Assembly (NCBI GenBank): GCA_947166165.1
Contig: CAMVDK010000055.1
Span: 1-14,064 of the forward strand
DNA: 14,064 nucleotides
Direction: 5' to 3'
From: an uncultured Porphyromonadaceae bacterium
GTDB lineage: Bacteria > Bacteroidota > Bacteroidia > Bacteroidales > Muribaculaceae
The position numbers and the translations under genes are program-made. The notes beneath the pieces are model-generated. The model saw only the letters and a list, made by a program, of their open reading frames with translations. It did no database searches and had not been told where the DNA came from. This document shows positions 6,070 to 13,660 of the stretch, piece by piece (the first letter of the stretch is position 1; the number at the start of each line of letters is the position of its first letter).

Positions 6070-8372
6070 TACAGTCAACACCTCATAATTTCAAGGACAT
6101 CTTCACTTGGAACGAGAACGACCAACAAGTGGGCGGCATCGTCATTCCAATCATCCAGCGCGACTATGCGCAAGGCCGCAAAAGTGAAGAAGTCACAATT
6201 ATTCGTGAGCGTTTCTTGAAGTCGTTATACAATGCCCTTGTTAACGACCAGAAACAGACGCTTGATTTTATCTATGGCAACATTGAAACAAGCAAGTTGC
6301 GCGGTGATAAAATGCAGGTTCTCACGCCGCTTGACGGTCAGCAACGACTGACAACGCTTTTCCTGCTGCATTACTACATCGCCAAGCACGAAAACATCGA
6401 CGAGGAACAGTATAAGTTCCTGCGCTATTTCTCTTACGAGACACGCTCCGGGTCGCGTGACTTCTGCGAGAGATTGGTGGATTTCAATCCCGATTTTTCC
6501 CAAACGAAATTGAGGAAGCAAATCGAGGATGAAGCATGGTTCCTGCTTGAATGGGAAAGTGACCCCACCGTGCAATCAATGCTCGTTATGCTTGATGCCA
6601 TCCATGAGCTTTTCAAAGACACCAGCGATTGTTGGGATAAAATCACTGGTGATGCCATCACTTTCTACTTCCTGCCAATCAACGAAATGGGACTGACCGA
6701 CGAGTTATATATCAAGATGAACTCGCGCGGCAAGCCCTTAACCCAATTTGAACATTGGAAAGCAGAGCTTGAACTGTCGCTCAAAGAAGTTGACGAAGAC
6801 TTGTCGAAACTGATAGCCCACAAAATCGACACCGATTGGACCGACTTGTTATGGCCATACCGAGACAGCGGAACAGGTGACGCTGAAGCCGACCGTGTGA
6901 TTGACGATGAATTTCTCCACTACATTCATTTTGTGAGTGACATCATCGGCTTCAAGAATGGGCTACCCGAAATTGAAAAAGACTTTGACATCATCAAGCT
7001 GCTATTCTCTACTGAATGTGAGAATGCAAAAGAGAACGCGGAGTGTTTAATCAACTTGTTTGAAATATGGGTGGAGATTCAACCAATTGCGCCAGAGCGC
7101 AAGAAATTCAAAATCTCTGATTTCTTTAACCGATATGTTTCGCCAAACCACCAAGATAGCCGTGTTCCAGTAGGGAAAGAAACCGACATCTTCGCTGAAT
7201 GCTGTCGGAATAGCGGTTTGCGTGAAGCCAATAGACGCAAATTTGCTTTGAACCGTTTCTTACTGCTCTACGCCTTTGTTTTATTCTTACAGAATAAGGA
7301 TAAAATCTCTGATGAGCAGTTTGTTCGGCGACTGCGCATACTCAAAAATCTGGCTGCGAACTCACTGGACACCATGCGCGATGATTTCATAGCTGGTCTT
7401 ATGCGACAGACCGATGAAATCATCATTTACGGCATCGTCAAGGAATCCACTGAGGGCAAAGACCACTTCAACAACACGCAAATGCGTGAAGAAGCAGAAA
7501 AATTGCAGTGGACTAATGCCAACCCCGACAAGGCTGAAATCCTTTATCGCCTTGAAGACCATCCATTGCTCAATGGCTGCGTGTCGGTTATCGGACTTGA
7601 TAATGTGACATCGATGTGCGAAAAGTTCTATGACCTTTTTGCTTGTGATGAGAATGGAAACATTACCCGTAACCTCGATTTGATTTGTCAAGCACTTCTT
7701 GCAACTGGAGATTATGGGCAGGACGACAGTTTCCGTTACCAACTCGGAACAAGCAACAACCGTCTGCTTCGCATTTGGCGTGAAATATTTGGACCCATTG
7801 GCGACCGCTCAAAAACAAAACAAGTTATTCTGGATTTACTCTCTCGCTATGAGACATTCAGCGATGAGACGCTTGAAAAAGTTGTCAATGATTTCTTGAA
7901 CGAACCAGCCGAATACACATGGCGGCACTATTTGGTCAAGTATGACTCCATGCGTGAAAGCCATTATGGTAAGTATTACTGGCTGGATCGTAAGAATGAG
8001 CGAAAGTATAACCTGATAATGATGACCACTGAGTGGTCGCTATCGGGCAGGAACTTTGACGTGTTCTTAAAAACACTGTTCGATTTATACGGCGGTGAAG
8101 AAGCTGGCTTATGGCTCAGTGAATATTGTTTTAGCAGGTACGAACACGACGGATTTGCCAAACTCGTCATGTCGAAGCAGAACCTTTACTTGACGATGGA
8201 AGACAATTGTTTCAAGGTCTTCAACAGCGACAATGAATTGGTTGAAGAAATCGCTATTCCGCAGAATGAGGATGGCTTTGATACATCCGACCGCATACAA
8301 CTTGGATTGTCAATTCTGAAGAAATATAATCCACAAAACACAACACATTATGACGATACCCGAACTGTTTAA
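6066..8372 (+). CDS. Large DUF262 protein without visible nuclease domain
   Basis: This 768-residue protein begins in an ATGA overlap with the preceding DUF262-DUF1524 gene, so the two are translationally coupled. Its own DUF262 domain is clear: IPIIQRDYAQGR at 27-38, FIYG at 68-71, DGQQRLTTLFLL at 90-101, and the later family motif LYIKMNSRGKPLT at 214-226. The remaining 540 residues are mostly helical and acidic; I recognise no domain. I searched by eye for an HNH pattern (H-I-x-P, then N...N) and did not find one, so it probably does not cut DNA by itself through DUF1524. A reasonable inference is that it is a sensor or NTPase partner of the nuclease-bearing protein. Its last 23 bases overlap the ATG (8350) of a broken WYL gene. 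Confidence 0.8.
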   Translation: MIQSTPHNFKDIFTWNENDQQVGGIVIPIIQRDYAQGRKSEEVTIIRERFLKSLYNALVNDQKQTLDFIYGNIETSKLRGDKMQVLTPLDGQQRLTTLFLLHYYIAKHENIDEEQYKFLRYFSYETRSGSRDFCERLVDFNPDFSQTKLRKQIEDEAWFLLEWESDPTVQSMLVMLDAIHELFKDTSDCWDKITGDAITFYFLPINEMGLTDELYIKMNSRGKPLTQFEHWKAELELSLKEVDEDLSKLIAHKIDTDWTDLLWPYRDSGTGDAEADRVIDDEFLHYIHFVSDIIGFKNGLPEIEKDFDIIKLLFSTECENAKENAECLINLFEIWVEIQPIAPERKKFKISDFFNRYVSPNHQDSRVPVGKETDIFAECCRNSGLREANRRKFALNRFLLLYAFVLFLQNKDKISDEQFVRRLRILKNLAANSLDTMRDDFIAGLMRQTDEIIIYGIVKESTEGKDHFNNTQMREEAEKLQWTNANPDKAEILYRLEDHPLLNGCVSVIGLDNVTSMCEKFYDLFACDENGNITRNLDLICQALLATGDYGQDDSFRYQLGTSNNRLLRIWREIFGPIGDRSKTKQVILDLLSRYETFSDETLEKVVNDFLNEPAEYTWRHYLVKYDSMRESHYGKYYWLDRKNERKYNLIMMTTEWSLSGRNFDVFLKTLFDLYGGEEAGLWLSEYCFSRYEHDGFAKLVMSKQNLYLTMEDNCFKVFNSDNELVEEIAIPQNEDGFDTSDRIQLGLSILKKYNPQNTTHYDDTRTV

Positions 8373-8482
8373 GGAGTATATGGCTGATTGAGACCATCAA
8401 TCGTTACGGCAAAATCTCTTTTGCCGAGTTAAACGAATTGTGGAAAAGCAAGGAGGAATGTGGCGGGCTGGAGCTCTCGCCA
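8350..8482 (+). pseudogene. WYL-type regulator remnant, frameshifted and truncated
   Basis: An ATG at 8350, inside the 3' end of the second DUF262 gene, opens MTIPELFKEY. One base later the next frame (from 8381) continues WLIETINRYGKISFAELNEL, then WKSKEECGGLELS. Joined, this is the N-terminal winged-helix segment of Bacteroidetes WYL-domain transcription regulators (typically KEYxWLxETIxRxGKISFxELNxxW...). The sequence GAGTATATGG would be in frame if it carried one more TA, so a two-base loss in a TA run is the simplest cause. After LELS the homology stops and sequence of another origin begins. An intact gene would have about 300 codons; under 50 remain. Third position in the operon suggests it once regulated the DUF262 pair. 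Confidence 0.65.
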
Positions 8483-10074
8483 AGTTCGTTGCCGAGCAAT
8501 CCGTTCACACGTTCGTAGCCTTCGACCATCGAAGCCTTGATGAGCGGTTTGCCCTTGTTTTCGTCGAGCCACTGGGAGAGTCCCATCCACTTGTCCTCGC
8601 CGGCCTTGATGCCGCCGGCCTTGGTGAGCATGGCTTTCCACTGCTCTGCGGTGGCCTTGTTCTGCTTCACGGCCTCGACGGCGTGGGCGGCGTTGGAGTA
8701 GAAGGTGGGCCGGTCGTCGTCGCGGGAGAGGGAGAATTTGGGCTCATCCCTACCGATTCCGAGTAATTTTAGGTCTTCTTCTTGCGTGGAATGGATTAAT
8801 TCACTAATTTTGTAGCGAGATTTAACTGGCGTGAGAACATTGGGAGACCCGTTTTGTGGTTGAGCGTGTATTGCGTCAGTTTTTTCTTTTCTGAGTTGAG
8901 TGTTGTATAAATGCAATTCATCAACGATGTACTTGCCTTGATAGTATTCACGGACAACCATTCTAGCAGAGTATTGTTTCCCGTCTATATTGATTGGGCA
9001 ATAGTATATATGAACTGCTTTTACAGAATCTTTTACTTTTTCTTTCACTGGAGCCTCGCCGATTTTCACGGCATTAGCGATTAGGTCGCCATACGCGCCA
9101 ATGACTTTTATCTGGTCTATGTTCCGGTAACTCATTGAATGGTCGGCATCGCGATGGCTCACGAATATATCCACATCTTGGTCGTTGTTGTGAAATGGTT
9201 GCGTCATGCTATCGAGCATGGTGATTGCCTCTGTGCGACTCATCGGGAGTTTATCGCGACTACTATCCACCACTACGTTTCCAACCTCTTTGTCGGGGTT
9301 GACGGAGAACTTGGGAGTGCCGTTGCCGCGGAGGGCATGTGCGCGCAGTACGGCGTTAGCGGCCATCTTTTCAAAGGTGCTGGCATTTGGGTCGGCGAGC
9401 CTGCGCTCTGCGTCGGTTTCAAGTTCTTCCTCCGGGGTGAGGCTGAAGGAGGGGGTGTCGTTGGTGCCGTCGTTGGCGAGCATCTCTTTGAGGTCGGCGA
9501 GCTTGGCCTCGGCATCGCGCGGGTCGGCCATCACATCGTCGATGAGGCTCTGCTTGTCGGCCTCGCTTGCCCCCTTGTAGAGCTCGTCGACGATAGAGCG
9601 CACTTGCTGCTCGGTGGTGGGAGCAGGAGGTGCGGTCGGCTCGGTTTCGGCTTTGGGGGTGGGTTGTTTGCCGAAGGTGTCGTCGATGTCGGCAGGCCGT
9701 CCGTTGTAGACGCGCTGGGGTTGCTCGGCTGTTGGCTCCTCCTTGACATCTTCATCTGTGAGTATTGGGGAGCTGCGTTCGGTTTCAGCCTTCTTGTCAA
9801 CGCCGTAAATCTCGTTGAAGATTTTGGTGAGGGCATCGCGTCGGTCGGTGTAGAATGACCGGCCGAAACCTATCTTGTTGAGCATATTGTCGATGAAGTC
9901 CATCAGACGCAGATATATTTTCTGCGCAGTGGTCTTGTCTTCGATGTCACGGAACACCTGCCTTGCCGCAGTATCGTTTTCAAGCATCCTGCCGACGTGG
10001 TCGCAGTAGAGTTCCTCCCATACTGCCTCGTCGGAGAGTTCCTGCTCGACAGAGGTTTTCTTATAACGCCTCAA
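8404..10074 (-). CDS. Truncated polyvalent protein of a phage or conjugative element
   Basis: The 556-codon frame looks like an internal piece of one of the very large polyvalent proteins carried by phages and conjugative elements. Residues about 11-95 (WEELYCDHVGRML, FRDI...) resemble the helical region such proteins carry after a metallopeptidase-like domain. Low-complexity Pro/Thr/Glu-rich linkers follow. Residues about 262-400 resemble an LPD3/BECR-like fold segment (IFVSHRD, IANAVKIGE, VHIYYCPINIDGKQYSARM). Residues about 455-525 match a recurrent tail module (AEQWKAMLTKAGGIKAGED, MGLSQWLDENKGK). Three linkers carry the same motif: PSFSL (208-212), PKFSV (254-258), PKFSL (445-449). The only start is TTG at 10074 right after an in-frame stop, and the last 25 or so codons are antisense to the WYL remnant. 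Both ends therefore look artificial, and I doubt it is expressed as is. Family naming rests on pattern memory. Confidence 0.55.
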   Translation of the reverse strand: MRRYKKTSVEQELSDEAVWEELYCDHVGRMLENDTAARQVFRDIEDKTTAQKIYLRLMDFIDNMLNKIGFGRSFYTDRRDALTKIFNEIYGVDKKAETERSSPILTDEDVKEEPTAEQPQRVYNGRPADIDDTFGKQPTPKAETEPTAPPAPTTEQQVRSIVDELYKGASEADKQSLIDDVMADPRDAEAKLADLKEMLANDGTNDTPSFSLTPEEELETDAERRLADPNASTFEKMAANAVLRAHALRGNGTPKFSVNPDKEVGNVVVDSSRDKLPMSRTEAITMLDSMTQPFHNNDQDVDIFVSHRDADHSMSYRNIDQIKVIGAYGDLIANAVKIGEAPVKEKVKDSVKAVHIYYCPINIDGKQYSARMVVREYYQGKYIVDELHLYNTQLRKEKTDAIHAQPQNGSPNVLTPVKSRYKISELIHSTQEEDLKLLGIGRDEPKFSLSRDDDRPTFYSNAAHAVEAVKQNKATAEQWKAMLTKAGGIKAGEDKWMGLSQWLDENKGKPLIKASMVEGYERVNGLLGNELGESSSPPHSSLLFHNSFNSAKEILP

Positions 10075-10439
10075 TTCCGCAGCACTTTAGTTTAACAAAT
10101 TACAGACTTTTAAAACAGCCTACCGATGACGGCAAAACCGTATATCTTGTTGGAGTTGAAGGTGGGACTAACTAAGATACCATATTTGCCCATTTTGGGT
10201 TGGATGGATTACCAGGAAATCAAAGAACTTAAATCAGTATAAAATTCTTCAACGTGGAATAATAGAAGGTGCTGAGGCATTATTTGTTTGTGAATTCAGC
10301 TGGTGAAACATTTTCTGTTATGTGGATTTCTTCAGCTTATTGGCTATGTCTTCACCTGTCGAGCCGCTCGTCGTTGGGCAGCTAAAGCGTCAGATTTGTC
10401 TGCTCTAACTGGAAATTTAAGTTTTTTAACATTTAAGGT

Positions 10440-10481
10440 GAGGCCTATGCCTCGATATTGCACAACTTTGTTGTACCTTTG
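10440..10481 (+). promoter_or_regulatory. Promoter box for the AAA+ gene, with a dyad at the -33 position
   Basis: TACCTTTG at 10474-10481, followed by C and an A run, is an exact TAnnTTTG -7 box. At the usual -33 distance there is no TTTG. Instead the perfect dyad GAGGC-CTAT-GCCTC (10440-10453) ends there. This promoter would give the AAA+ gene a leader of about 330 bases. Confidence 0.5.
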
Positions 10482-10524
10482 CAAAAAAAATCGGAAGATC
10501 TTTTTTTGGTGGGTTCTATAAATT

Positions 10525-10603
10525 GCTTGAGCCGAATTGGGCTTGATTGCTGAGCAGGTTTTGGCTCAAGCTGCGCGAAGCAGTAGCGGGCTACGGTTCA
10601 AGC
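10525..10603 (+). repeat. Nested inverted repeats in the AAA+ leader
   Basis: GCTTGAGCC (10525-10533) pairs perfectly with GGCTCAAGC (10563-10571). It can instead pair, with one G-T pair, with GGTTCAAGC (10595-10603). Between the two alternative partners sit two small hairpins: CTGC-GCGAA-GCAG (10571-10583) and GTAGC-GG-GCTAC (10583-10594). The two large stems exclude each other. This may be a regulatory leader RNA or a dispersed palindromic repeat. No T run follows, so it is not an ordinary terminator. Confidence 0.5.
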
Positions 10604-10815
10604 AGTTGAGACAAAAGATGCCAGCAAGCAACCCAAGGCGGCCAAAACCATTCATTACTTTTTTGCAATTTATAGAACTCACCTTTAAAAAACACACTGT
10701 TCCTTTTAATTTTTACGCCCTTTTTATTATTTATATTCAGCGAGCTGAGCTTGGCTTCACCCCTGCTCATTCGCAAAACAATCATCTAAGAACCTATTAA
10801 TCATCAAAATCACAC

Positions 10816-12492
10816 ATGGAAAAGCAGTCTACCACCAGCGCACGCAAGCGTGCCACCAAGTCGCCGCTCACTCTGCTCAACGCCATCGAGCGAGTGGCTG
10901 AACTCAGCAATGATTCCAAGCTGAGCGCCAAGTTTTTCACTAAAGCACGCACGGAACTCAACTTCCTGGCCACCAGCTATGGCATCACCACGATGCAGGC
11001 GGCGCTGCTGTGCATATGCTTGGAGCGCGGCCCGCGCCACCTCGATTTCGACGACATCGCGCGCCACATCGACATCGGCCACATCGCCGTTCTGCGCTAT
11101 GCCGACGACATCGACGCTCTTGTGCGCCGGAAGCTGATTTTATACAACAATGCCCGTGAAGCCGATGATTTCTACATCAACCCGCAGTTTATCCGCTGCC
11201 TGAAGCGCAACCAGGTCTATGAGTTGCCTCGGCTCACCGGCCTCACGTGCGCCGATTTCTTCGAGCAGATGCGCGTGTGGGTCAGCGACCTGAACAACGA
11301 CAGCATCACACCCGCGCAGCTGGCCGATGAAGTGGCCATGGTGATTGCCGACAACCAGCAGATGCACTTCGCAAAGCGCGTGCAGGAGCTTGGACTGAAT
11401 TACCGCGATTGCTTGCTGCTGCTCATGTTCTGCCACTTGCTGGTCAACAACGATGATGAGCGCATCGGCATTCGCGACCTGGAGTGTGTGATCAACACCC
11501 GTCGCGAGGCCATCAACACGCTGAGCGAGCTGCGTAGCGGCGAACACAACTTGATGCAGCTCGAGCTTGTGGAGTGGCGCAACGACAACGGCTTGGCCGA
11601 CACTAACACCTACAAGCTGACGGAGAAAGCCAAGGCCGACCTTCTGTCCGAGCTCAACATACGCACCTGCGAGCCGGCCATCGCCAACCTGGTCAAGCCC
11701 GAATCGCTCACCGCCAAGACGCTCTTCTTCGGCCAGAAGGTGCAGGAGCGCGTCGACGAGCTCGAGCAGCTACTCCAGCCCAAGCAGTTTGGCGAAATCG
11801 TCGACCGTTTGCACCAGCACGGCCTGCGAGGCGGCTTTGCCTGCCTCTTCTACGGCGCTCCCGGCACGGGCAAGACCGAGACTGTCTACCAGCTTGCACG
11901 CCGCACAGGGCGGCCGATCATGACCGTCGACGTGCCTGAAATCAAGAGCAAATGGGTGGGCGACAGCGAGAAGAACATCAAGGCTGTCTTCGAGCGTTAC
12001 CGCGACGTGGTAGGCAAGAGCGCACTGGCTCCCATCCTGCTCTTCAACGAGGCCGATGCCATCATCGGCAAGCGCAAAGAAGGGGCTGAGAATGCTGTAG
12101 ACAAGATGGAGAACGCCATCCAGAACATCATCTTGCAGGAAATCGAGAAGCTCGATGGCATCCTCATCGCCACCACCAACCTTGCCGACAACTTCGACAC
12201 CGCTTTCGAGCGCCGTTTTCTGTACAAAATCCATTTCGAGCACCCCGATGCCAAGGTGCGCGCTCGCATCATGCGCCAGATGATTCCCGACCTTGGCGAC
12301 GCCGACGCGCTCACGCTCGCCAAGCGCTACCAGCTCAGTGGCGGACAAATCGAGAATGTGTCGCGGCGTCACACCGTGGCCACCATCCTGCACGGCCCTG
12401 CCGCCGACCTGCTCCAGCGGCTCGACGGCTACTGCCGAGACGAGCATCTCGACCAGAAGCAAGTGGCAAGCATCGGCTTTGCCGGTAGATGA
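10816..12492 (+). CDS. AAA+ ATPase, single-ring, Bacteroidetes type
   Basis: The 558-residue protein has a basic Ser/Thr/Lys-rich N-terminus and a helical region with winged-helix character (about 25-310, for example DIARHIDIGHIAVLRYADDI). One C-terminal AAA+ module of about 230 residues follows: Walker A GAPGTGKT (347-354), a substrate-loop-like segment KSKWVGDSEKN, Walker B ILLFNEAD with N411 and E412, sensor 1 IATTN, and arginine finger FERRF. The Walker B aspartate is replaced by Asn; the catalytic Glu is kept. The chain is soluble with no signal peptide, so it should act in the cytoplasm. The C-terminal ATPase resembles FtsH/ClpX-class unfoldases and remodelers, but no protease domain or zinc site is present. 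I cannot name a substrate. The start is the only early ATG, in an A-rich context after a long leader. It converges on the NlpC/P60 gene. Confidence 0.75.
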   Translation: MEKQSTTSARKRATKSPLTLLNAIERVAELSNDSKLSAKFFTKARTELNFLATSYGITTMQAALLCICLERGPRHLDFDDIARHIDIGHIAVLRYADDIDALVRRKLILYNNAREADDFYINPQFIRCLKRNQVYELPRLTGLTCADFFEQMRVWVSDLNNDSITPAQLADEVAMVIADNQQMHFAKRVQELGLNYRDCLLLLMFCHLLVNNDDERIGIRDLECVINTRREAINTLSELRSGEHNLMQLELVEWRNDNGLADTNTYKLTEKAKADLLSELNIRTCEPAIANLVKPESLTAKTLFFGQKVQERVDELEQLLQPKQFGEIVDRLHQHGLRGGFACLFYGAPGTGKTETVYQLARRTGRPIMTVDVPEIKSKWVGDSEKNIKAVFERYRDVVGKSALAPILLFNEADAIIGKRKEGAENAVDKMENAIQNIILQEIEKLDGILIATTNLADNFDTAFERRFLYKIHFEHPDAKVRARIMRQMIPDLGDADALTLAKRYQLSGGQIENVSRRHTVATILHGPAADLLQRLDGYCRDEHLDQKQVASIGFAGR

Positions 12493-12553
12493 CGCGAAAG
12501 CCGGTGCCCAGCGCCGGATTTCTATTGGATAAACCAGTGATGGTTGGCTGGCT

Positions 12554-13153
12554 TCATTTCACCTTGCCGGCGCACTGATAGTGCGCGTTCCAGTAGGTGT
12601 CGGCAAGGTTGCTCACCATCACGCCTCTCGACGATGAGGTGTGGACGAAATAACCGTCCTTGAGGTAGATGCCCACATGCGTGATGCGTCCCGGCGTCTT
12701 TCCGCAAAAGAAGACGAGGTCGCCCTCGTTGAGCTTGTCGCGGTCAATGGAGGCGCAGTTCTTCTCGTAGATGCGAGCCGAGTTGCGCTCGATGGCTTTG
12801 CCGTAGACGGTTTTGTAGACCGTCATCACCATTCCTGAGCAGTCGGTGCCCTGGCCTTTGGCGCTGGCGGCATATTGATAGGGCGTTCCGAGCCACGACT
12901 GCAGCTCGCGGTAGAGCTGCTGGTTGTCGGAGGGCTGCAGTGGCACTTGCAGTGTGGCCCAGTCGCGGCGGGTGGGGGAGTGCTGCCCGTCGCCGGTGTC
13001 GCGTGGCGAGCGGGCTTCGCGGCCATAGTCGCGGTGGTGCTTGGTTGAAGCTGATTTGTGGCACGCGGTGGCTGCTCCCGCCATGAGCAGCAGGAGCAGG
13101 CAGCGCGTGATGAATGAACGCGCCTTCGTCGAGGTGAAGGCGCGAAGTGTCAT
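12554..13153 (-). CDS. NlpC/P60 lipoprotein cell-wall hydrolase
   Basis: The 199-residue protein starts with a signal peptide (hydrophobic core about 19-28, LLLLLMAGAA) and a lipobox ATAC with the lipid cysteine at 31. An about 40-residue basic/polar linker follows. The NlpC/P60 domain (about 75-198) shows WLGTPYQYAA, the catalytic Cys in TDCSGMV (C105), the catalytic His in THVGIYL (H159), and the third polar residue in YFVHTSS (H171). Such enzymes cut peptide stems of peptidoglycan, usually the D-Glu to meso-DAP bond, from the periplasmic face of a membrane. All three active-site positions are present, so it should be active. Its ATG overlaps the DUF5606 stop by 4 bases (ATGA), so it is the last gene of the coaE-DUF5606-NlpC operon in this strand. 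Confidence 0.88.
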   Translation of the reverse strand: MTLRAFTSTKARSFITRCLLLLLMAGAATACHKSASTKHHRDYGREARSPRDTGDGQHSPTRRDWATLQVPLQPSDNQQLYRELQSWLGTPYQYAASAKGQGTDCSGMVMTVYKTVYGKAIERNSARIYEKNCASIDRDKLNEGDLVFFCGKTPGRITHVGIYLKDGYFVHTSSSRGVMVSNLADTYWNAHYQCAGKVK

Positions 13154-13602
13154 TGCTCTGGTTCGTTTTTAGGCTCGCCGGCAGCTTCGGCCTCCGCCTC
13201 GCCCTCTGCCTCGGGTTCTACGAACTGCTTGTAGCCGGCTTCGACGAGGATGTTGTACCAGTTGATGATTTTCTTTATGTCGGTGCGGTAGACGCGGTCG
13301 GCGTCGTAGTTGGGCAGCACCTCGGCGAAGAAAGCGTCGATTTGCTCATTGGTCTTGAGCTGCGCTTTGTCGGGTGGCTGGCCGTTGTACTTGAGCCTGA
13401 TGCTCTCCAGCACCTGTGCCAGGGGCACATCGTCGGCTGTTGTGTAGATGGCGATGTCGCCTAGCGAGACAATCTTGTCGCGCGAATAGGCGGGTACGCG
13501 CTTGTGGTCGACCAGGCTTTCGACGATGACCATGTTTTTACCGTAGGTTTTCAATTCGAAAAGGCCGGAGCGGCCTGTGATGTTGAGGATCTTTTTAAGC
13601 AT
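13150..13602 (-). CDS. DUF5606 family protein
   Basis: The 150-residue protein begins MLKKILNITGRSGLFELKTY, then NMVIVESLVDHKRVPAY and KIVSLGDIAIYT, the conserved N-terminal signature of the DUF5606 family found in Bacteroidetes. A short helical part follows (PLAQVLESIRLKY, INWYNILVEAGY). The C-terminal tail (about 130-150) is low-complexity Glu/Ala. There is no signal peptide or membrane helix, so it is cytoplasmic. Its biochemical role is not known to me. It lies between coaE (58 bases upstream) and the NlpC/P60 lipoprotein, whose start codon overlaps its stop. The ATG at 13602 is preceded by an AT-rich stretch without a Shine-Dalgarno sequence. Confidence 0.85.
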   Translation of the reverse strand: MLKKILNITGRSGLFELKTYGKNMVIVESLVDHKRVPAYSRDKIVSLGDIAIYTTADDVPLAQVLESIRLKYNGQPPDKAQLKTNEQIDAFFAEVLPNYDADRVYRTDIKKIINWYNILVEAGYKQFVEPEAEGEAEAEAAGEPKNEPEQ

Positions 13603-13660
13603 TGTTGTTGAATTATTGATCTTTTTCAGTTCAGTTCGATTTTATATGAGCCCAACGGAT

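Larger units (their letters stand above)
10086..10815. other. Mostly non-coding stretch with promoter box, inverted repeats and gene debris
   Basis: No full gene is visible in these 730 bases. Near the left end a small frame (ATG 10126 to TAA 10242, 38 residues, hydrophobic, ending MDYQEIKELKSV) and an overlapping frame with no ATG (ending EALFVCEFSW, stop near 10302) look like debris of a lost coding sequence. The 72-codon frame at 10303-10521 has no protein character. The hairpin and promoter box at 10440-10481 and the structured repeat at 10525-10603 are listed separately. From about 10640 to 10815 the sequence is AT-rich, with a short GAGC/GCTC hairpin around 10742-10770, and forms the leader of the AAA+ gene. 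Confidence 0.5.

Noticed and set aside
9139..9858. 239-codon plus-strand frame rich in Gly/Val
   Set aside because: It is the antisense shadow of the polyvalent protein, whose domain motifs are on the minus strand.
10126..10242. 38-residue plus-strand frame as a real small gene
   Set aside because: It overlaps other open remnants, has no ribosome site or promoter, and stands in debris; I keep it only as a note in the intergenic entry.
10303..10521. 72-codon plus-strand frame
   Set aside because: It runs across the promoter dyad, the -7 box and an A tract, and has no protein-like composition.
10591..10785. 64-codon minus-strand frame ending in the structured leader
   Set aside because: It covers the leader RNA and its repeats; I have a vague sense that similar short frames recur in Bacteroidetes repeats, but nothing that supports a gene.
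8373..10815. A direct repeat of the tRNA-Gly 3' end marking the far end of an integrated element
   Set aside because: I looked for GGTTCGAGTCC or TTTACCGC near 8390, 10085 and 10640 and found none.
12493..12553. Bidirectional terminator between the converging AAA+ and NlpC/P60 genes
   Set aside because: A weak CCGG...CCGG pairing exists near 12500-12520, but there is no strong stem and no T run in either direction.
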